In this document: one piece after another, positions 59,925-64,000 of the stretch | Layout of the letters: each line of letters begins with the position of its first letter | Numbering within the stretch: the stretch's first letter is position 1 | Assembly: GCF_900102815.1 (NCBI RefSeq) | Contig: NZ_FNGF01000006.1 | Coordinates: 186,001 to 250,000 of the forward strand | DNA: 64,000 nt | From: Glycomyces sambucus | GTDB taxonomy: Bacteria; Actinomycetota; Actinomycetes; Mycobacteriales; Micromonosporaceae | Direction of reading: 5' to 3' | Translations under genes and position numbers: made by a program | Notes under the pieces: generated by a model | Databases searched by the model: none | What the model saw: the letters and a program-made list of their open reading frames with translations, nothing else | What the model was told of the DNA's origin: nothing

Positions 59925-60494
59925 CTATTTCGATTCGCCGTCGGTGTCGGCGAGCCGAAGCTTGTCCAAGCCCGCCCAACGGGGGTCCACGGTCTCGTGA
60001 ACGTGGTCGTCGGGCAGTTCGTCCCAGGGGACGCCGCAATCGGCGCACAGTCCCGGGCAGTCGGGTCGGCACAGCGGGGTGACCGGCATCGCCAGCACCA
60101 GCGCGTCCCGAACCGCGGGCTCCAGATCGAGCAGATCCCCACTGAGCCGCAGAATCTCATCGGCCTCGGTGGTCGCGTCGGTGACGGAGCCTTCATAAGC
60201 GTACAGCTCCTGCACCTGGACCCTGAGCGCGTCCTGCACGGGTGCGAGGCACCTCGCACACTCGCCCTCGGCGACCGCGCCGACCTCGCCGTCGGCGAGG
60301 ACGCCCTCGCTGACCGCGGTCAGGTGGACGTCGACGTCGAGCGGGGACGACTCGGGGACGGCGTACCCGGCGAGACCGAGCCCGGCGGGTGCCGGGACCT
60401 CGAGCGCGACGTGCATCGTCGTGCCCGAGCTGCGCCCGAGCTCCGCGGTGTCGAACACCAGCGGCGCGGCGGGATCAGGAGCGGTCGTCGTCAT
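59925..60494 (-). CDS. YceD/DUF177 family protein
   Basis: 189 residues. Conserved Cys-rich C-terminus: GECARCLAPVQDALRVQVQE and PLCRPDCPGLCADCGVPWDE (two CxxC-type pairs), the DUF177 hallmark. The family is linked to 23S rRNA or ribosome assembly in plants and bacteria, and it is nearly always upstream of rpmF, as here (27-bp gap). Confidence 0.93.
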   Translation of the reverse strand: MTTTAPDPAAPLVFDTAELGRSSGTTMHVALEVPAPAGLGLAGYAVPESSPLDVDVHLTAVSEGVLADGEVGAVAEGECARCLAPVQDALRVQVQELYAYEGSVTDATTEADEILRLSGDLLDLEPAVRDALVLAMPVTPLCRPDCPGLCADCGVPWDELPDDHVHETVDPRWAGLDKLRLADTDGESK

Positions 60495-60835
60495 GGGTGT
60501 GCTGCGGTCCTTCGGTCAGGGAGATGCGCCTCGATCGAGGCCGACCGGTAATGCTACCTGAGCCCCGGCACGCGTCCCAACCCAGGCCGGAGCCGAGTGA
60601 GGACGTGATTTCGGCGATACCCGGCGCGCGAAGGCGCCGGTCTTGTCGGACCCGCGCGGGAGGCTGGCGGGGGAAGATGCCCCTCCCACCCCGGGTAGGA
60701 GGACCGCCCCTCGCGCCGGGCGCTTCCGCGGCGCCGGCGGGCCCGGCCCGCCCGCCGCGGACGGCGCCCGAAGGACACCGCCGCGAGTCCGGCGCCGCCG
60801 GGCAAGGCGGGAACCGCGCCCGCCGCGCGGCTGCG
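60495..60835. other. 341-bp intergenic region with repeat copy 3
   Basis: Very GC-rich with no credible gene. Contains a degenerate member of the G-rich repeat family at 60644-60706. The tail (60720-60830) is a near-uniform G/C stretch without a clear hairpin. Confidence 0.5.
60644..60706. repeat. Intergenic G-rich repeat, copy 3 (partial)
   Basis: TGTCGGACCC followed by GCGGGAGGCTGGCGGGGGAAGA. It matches the first half of copies 1 and 2 but lacks the four-run quadruplex motif and long C-run. Confidence 0.5.
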
Positions 60836-61375
60836 CTAGAGCTGCGGCAGGGGCTTCTCTTCCTCGAACTGCTCCTGCTGCGCGGGCGCGAAGCTGCCGA
60901 TCTCCCGGAGGGTGTGCATCTTGTCGCGGCCGCGCTCGACGCCCGAGAGGGCGCGGTGCAGGAACTGCTCGAAGTTGGCGAGGGTCGTGTCGACGTACTC
61001 GTCCACCTCGTCGCGCAGGCGCTGGGCCTCGCCGCGGGCCTCCGCGATGATGCGGTTGCCCTCGTGCTCGGCCGAGACCGTGATCTCGTGCCGGGAGACC
61101 AGGCGCGCGTGCTCGGACTCCCCCTCGGCGATGATCCGCTCGGCCTCGCGCTCGCCGGCGTTGATGATGCTGTCGCGCTCCTGGAGCATGGCCTCGGCGC
61201 GCCGCAGGTCGCCGGGGAGTTCGTTCTGGAGTTCTTCGAGCATGGCGATCATCTCGGCCCGGTCGACTTTGCAGGCGCGGGACATGGGCACGGCTTTCGC
61301 CTGCTCCACGTAAGCGATGATCTCTTCGATCCGGTCGAGCGCACCCACCGATTTGCTCCCGTCGATGTCTGTCAT
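60836..61375 (-). CDS. DivIVA-domain-like coiled-coil protein (SepIVA-like)
   Basis: 179 residues from ATG 61375. Mostly helical: ALDRIEEIIAYVEQAKAVPM, MIAMLEELQNELPGDLRRAE and a long Glu/Arg coiled coil (AGEREAERIIAEGESEHARL, AEARGEAQRLRDEVDEYVDT), with an acidic/Gln tail. Similar proteins between coaD and DUF177 in mycobacteria (SepIVA) take part in division and cell-envelope organisation; that role is inferred from position and coiled-coil type. Confidence 0.87.
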   Translation of the reverse strand: MTDIDGSKSVGALDRIEEIIAYVEQAKAVPMSRACKVDRAEMIAMLEELQNELPGDLRRAEAMLQERDSIINAGEREAERIIAEGESEHARLVSRHEITVSAEHEGNRIIAEARGEAQRLRDEVDEYVDTTLANFEQFLHRALSGVERGRDKMHTLREIGSFAPAQQEQFEEEKPLPQL

Positions 61376-61410
61376 GGGGACATTGTCCCGTATGAGGGTG
61401 GAAAGTGCTG

Positions 61411-61902
61411 CTATTCCTGCCGCAAGCGCTCGATCAGTCGCGATTGGACGATCTCGGGCACGTGCGACGAGACGTCGCCGCCCCATTTCGTGACGTCCTT
61501 GACCATCGAGGACGACAGAAACGAGTAGAGGGGGTTGGTGGGGATGAACACCGTCTCCACGCCCGCCAACCCGTAGTTCATCTGGGCCATCTGTAGTTCG
61601 TAGTCGAAGTCGGAGGCCGCGCGGACGCCGCGGACGAGGACTCCGGCGCCGTGCTTCTGGCAGAAGTCGACCACCAGTCCTTGGAAGGACGCCACTCGCA
61701 CGTTGGGCATGTCCGCGGTGGTCTCCTTGAGGAGCTCCACCCGTTCCTCGACGCTGAACAGCGCGTTCTTGGAGGCGTTGTGGAAGACCGCGACCCAGAG
61801 TTCATCGTACAGCTGGGCGGCGCGTCCGAAGATGTCGAGATGACCGTACGTCACCGGATCGAATGACCCGGAGCAGGCGGCGATTCGGGCTTCAGGTTTC
61901 AC
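61411..61902 (-). CDS. coaD: Phosphopantetheine adenylyltransferase
   Basis: Penultimate step of coenzyme A synthesis. 163 residues from GTG 61902, the start of which overlaps the rsmD stop (GTGA). Nucleotidyltransferase signature SGSFDPVTYGHLDIF with the TxGH motif, RGVRAASDFDYELQMAQMN for substrate, and a C-terminal SSSMVKDVTKWGGDVSS. Hexameric cytosolic enzyme in known cases. Confidence 0.96.
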   Translation of the reverse strand: MKPEARIAACSGSFDPVTYGHLDIFGRAAQLYDELWVAVFHNASKNALFSVEERVELLKETTADMPNVRVASFQGLVVDFCQKHGAGVLVRGVRAASDFDYELQMAQMNYGLAGVETVFIPTNPLYSFLSSSMVKDVTKWGGDVSSHVPEIVQSRLIERLRQE

Positions 61903-62456
61903 AGGGCGTGACCGTAGCAAAGTGCCGTGGTGCCGTAACGGCGGACGCGGTCTTCTGCGATCTTCGGCGGCCACGGGACGGTGGCGTCCTTGCCGCCGCG
62001 CTCCACGACCACGTCGGCGTCCGGGGCGAGCCAACCCTGCTCGACCAGGGCTTCGAGCACGCCCGCGACCGCGGCGTCGGCGACCGCGTAGGGCGGATCG
62101 GCGAAGACGATGTCGTACGGCTCGGCCGGGGCGCTCTGGAGCGCCTTCTCGACGGGGGCGCAGATCACTTCCGCGCCGGTGACGCCGAGGTCGGCGAGGT
62201 TGCGGCGCAGGAGCTTCGCGGTGAGGGCGTGCGACTCCACGAACAGGGCCGCGGAAGCGCCCCGCGAGAGCGCCTCGATGCCGACCGCGCCGGAGCCGGC
62301 GTAGAGGTCGGCGAACCGAAGTCCGTCGAGGTCGCCGCCGGGCGCGAGCGAGTTGAACAGCGCTTCGCGGACCCGGTCCGAGGTCGGCCGGGTGCGGTCC
62401 CCGGGGGGCGTGGCGAGGCGGCGGCCCTTGAGGCTGCCGGCGATGATCCTAGTCAT
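61899..62456 (-). CDS. rsmD: 16S rRNA (guanine966-N2)-methyltransferase
   Basis: 185 residues from ATG 62456 (TTG 62480 is an alternative, with GGAG upstream). SAM-binding motif FADLYAGSGAVGIEALSRGA and catalytic DPPY (IVFADPPYAVAD). The N-terminus MTRIIAGSLKGRRLATP is typical of the family. It lies between recG and coaD, the conserved order. Confidence 0.95.
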   Translation of the reverse strand: MTRIIAGSLKGRRLATPPGDRTRPTSDRVREALFNSLAPGGDLDGLRFADLYAGSGAVGIEALSRGASAALFVESHALTAKLLRRNLADLGVTGAEVICAPVEKALQSAPAEPYDIVFADPPYAVADAAVAGVLEALVEQGWLAPDADVVVERGGKDATVPWPPKIAEDRVRRYGTTALCYGHAL

Positions 62457-62457
62457 G

Positions 62458-62479
62458 TGGGCCCAATCATTTGGGCCCA
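62458..62479. promoter_or_regulatory. Hairpin at the rsmD start
   Basis: A 9-bp stem (62458-62466 with 62471-62479) and TCAT loop ends one base before the rsmD ATG. It would occlude initiation at 62456 unless TTG 62480 is used. It could also be a weak terminator of recG. Confidence 0.5.
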
Positions 62480-62501
62480 AGTCTAGACCGCTCCGCGCGC
62501 C

Positions 62502-64000
62502 TCAGCCCTTCTCCAGGAACTCGCCCCGGTCGGCCGCGAGATCGTCGACGAGCGCGGCGAACCCGGGGAACCGTTCGAGCTGCGGATCGGCCTCGACGAG
62601 CGCGGTGGCCTCGGCCCGCGAGGCCGCGATGATGTCGGCGTCCTTCAGCAGCGACAGGAGCTTGACGTGGGACTTCATGCCGGACTGGGCCGCGCCGAGG
62701 ACGTCGCCCTCGCGGCGCTGCTCCAGGTCGAGTTCCGCCAGCGCGAAGCCGTCGGTGGTGGAGGCGACCGCGTCCAGGCGCTCCCGTGCGGGCGTCCCCT
62801 CGAACGCCTCGGAGACGAGCAGGCACAGGCCCGCGTGGCTGCCGCGGCCGACGCGGCCGCGGAGCTGGTGGAGCTGGGAGATGCCGAAGCGCTCGGCGTC
62901 GAGGACGACCATCGCGGTGGCGTTGGGGACGTTGACGCCGACCTCGATGACGGTGGTCGCGACGAGCACGTCGATGTCGCCGGCCGCGTAGGCGCGCATG
63001 ACGCGGTCCTTCTCCTCGGGGTCGAGGCGGCCGTGGAGCAGGCCCAGGCGCAGGCCGCTGAGCTGGTTGGCACGCAGTTCTTCGACGATGTCGGTGACGG
63101 CGAGCGGCGGGCGCTTCTCGTTGGTGCCGGGGTCCTCGGTGTCGTCGCCGCCGACGCGCGGGCAGACGACGTACGCCTGGCGCCCGGCCGCGGCCTCCTC
63201 GCGGATGCGGGACCAGGTGCGGTGCATCCAGCGCTGGTCGGTGTAGGGCACGACGTGCGTGGCGATGGGGCTGCGCCCGGCCGGGAGCTCGGTGAGGCGG
63301 CTGGTCTCCAGATCGCCGTAGACGGTCATCGCGACGGTGCGCGGGATCGGGGTGGCGGTCATGACGAGCGTGTGCGGGGGCTTCTTGGCCTTGGCGCGCA
63401 AGGCGTCCCGCTGCTCGACGCCGAAGCGGTGCTGCTCGTCGACGACGACGAGGCCGAGGTTGGCGAAGTCGACGCCGTCGTAGAGGAGCGCGTGGGTGCC
63501 GATGACGATCCCGGCGGTGCCGGTCCTGACGGCGTCGAGGACGGGGCGGCGCTGGGCGGCGGTGGCCGAGCCGGTGAGGAGCACGACCTGGGTGGCCTCG
63601 GTGGGGGCGCCGAGCTGGCCGCCGTCGGCGAGGTCGCCGAGCATCTCGGCGATGGACCGGTGGTGCTGGGCGGCGAGGACCTCGGTGGGGGCCAGGAGCG
63701 CGGCCTGGCCGCCGTGGGCGACGACCTGGAGCATGGCGCGCAGGGCCACGAGGGTCTTGCCGGAGCCGACGTCGCCTTGGAGGAGGCGGTGCATCGGGTG
63801 CTCGCGGGCGAGTTCGGCGGCGATCTCGGCGCCGACCTGCTCCTGGCCCGCGGTGAGCGCGAAGGGCAGGCGCGCGTCGAAGGCGTCGAGGATCGCGCCG
63901 CCCTCGGGGTACGGGTCGGCGGCCTCGCCCGCGGAGGCGGCCTTGCGGCGCACGAGGACGGTCTGCATGACCAGCGCCTCCTGCCATTTGAGGCGCTTCT
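62502..64000 (-). CDS. recG: ATP-dependent DNA helicase RecG (N-terminal part beyond window)
   Basis: Branch-migrating helicase that rescues stalled forks. 499 codons are visible and the frame runs off the edge at 64000 (RLKWQEALVMQTVLVRR), so the wedge domain start is outside. Helicase motifs: TAGQEQVGAEIAAEL, Walker A GDVGSGKTLVAL, DEQH box VVVDEQHRFGVEQR, TATPIPRT, and the C-terminal TVIEVGVNVPNATAMVVLD and QLRGRVGRGSHAGLCLL. It leads the run recG-rsmD-coaD. Confidence 0.95.
   Translation of the reverse strand, partial: KRLKWQEALVMQTVLVRRKAASAGEAADPYPEGGAILDAFDARLPFALTAGQEQVGAEIAAELAREHPMHRLLQGDVGSGKTLVALRAMLQVVAHGGQAALLAPTEVLAAQHHRSIAEMLGDLADGGQLGAPTEATQVVLLTGSATAAQRRPVLDAVRTGTAGIVIGTHALLYDGVDFANLGLVVVDEQHRFGVEQRDALRAKAKKPPHTLVMTATPIPRTVAMTVYGDLETSRLTELPAGRSPIATHVVPYTDQRWMHRTWSRIREEAAAGRQAYVVCPRVGGDDTEDPGTNEKRPPLAVTDIVEELRANQLSGLRLGLLHGRLDPEEKDRVMRAYAAGDIDVLVATTVIEVGVNVPNATAMVVLDAERFGISQLHQLRGRVGRGSHAGLCLLVSEAFEGTPARERLDAVASTTDGFALAELDLEQRREGDVLGAAQSGMKSHVKLLSLLKDADIIAASRAEATALVEADPQLERFPGFAALVDDLAADRGEFLEKG

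Overview
The window is high-GC, gene-dense actinobacterial chromosome. Gene content (principal and group 2 sigma factors, IdeR, a GlnX-GlnH-PknG operon, class II ribonucleotide reductase with NrdR, Ser/Thr kinases, many DUFs found only in Actinomycetota), heavy GTG/TTG start use and G/C third positions all fit. Two cellulose-active LPMOs and a mannan locus suggest a saprophyte. I lean towards a Glycomyces/Stackebrandtia-like or Micromonospora-like genus, but that is a guess. I saw no insertion sequence, prophage, CRISPR array, tRNA or rRNA.

Layout. 1-2.4 kb: two tandem secreted AA10-CBM2 LPMOs, the second behind a CebR-like operator. 2.4-14.6 kb: conserved core with DUF3159, an OB-fold protein, DUF3710, dut, sigA, DUF7455, a helicase, dtd, DUF3099, DUF3039, a TRIC-family protein, a group 2 sigma factor and ideR. 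14.6-14.9 kb has no protein gene but holds a promoter, a LacI-type operator and two strong hairpins, so it is a candidate sRNA locus. 15-16.8 kb: lipoprotein, sulfurtransferase, deaminase. 17-24 kb: glnX-glnH-pknG-PP2C-FHA, a phospho-signalling operon whose last three products each carry a zinc ribbon. 24-27.7 kb: TetR/hydrolase pair and a membrane Ser/Thr kinase. 27.8-32.3 kb: nrdR-nrdJ divergent from lexA, with NrdR boxes and an SOS box. 32.3-40 kb: a membrane protein, hflX, malic enzyme, dapF, a CobT-like protein. 40-46 kb: mannan locus (GH2 beta-mannosidase, collapsed ABC permease genes, LacI regulator, GH5 mannanase-CBM2). 46-50 kb: transglutaminase-like protein, repeat-rich gap, haloperoxidase, and a second candidate sRNA locus. 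50-64 kb: ftsY and smc, then CAP, LuxR and mutM genes on the other strand, then the minus-strand run recG-rsmD-coaD-DivIVA-like-DUF177-rpmF-rnc.

How genes work together. LPMOs, mannanase and beta-mannosidase form a plant-polysaccharide set apparently under LacI-family repressors, although the local sugar importer is only a remnant. GlnH and GlnX probably pass an amino-acid signal to PknG; the PP2C and FHA proteins are the likely eraser and reader. NrdR and LexA boxes lie in one intergenic region, placing dNTP supply next to the SOS regulator. A family of intergenic repeats with G-quadruplex-like runs is scattered from 37 to 61 kb.
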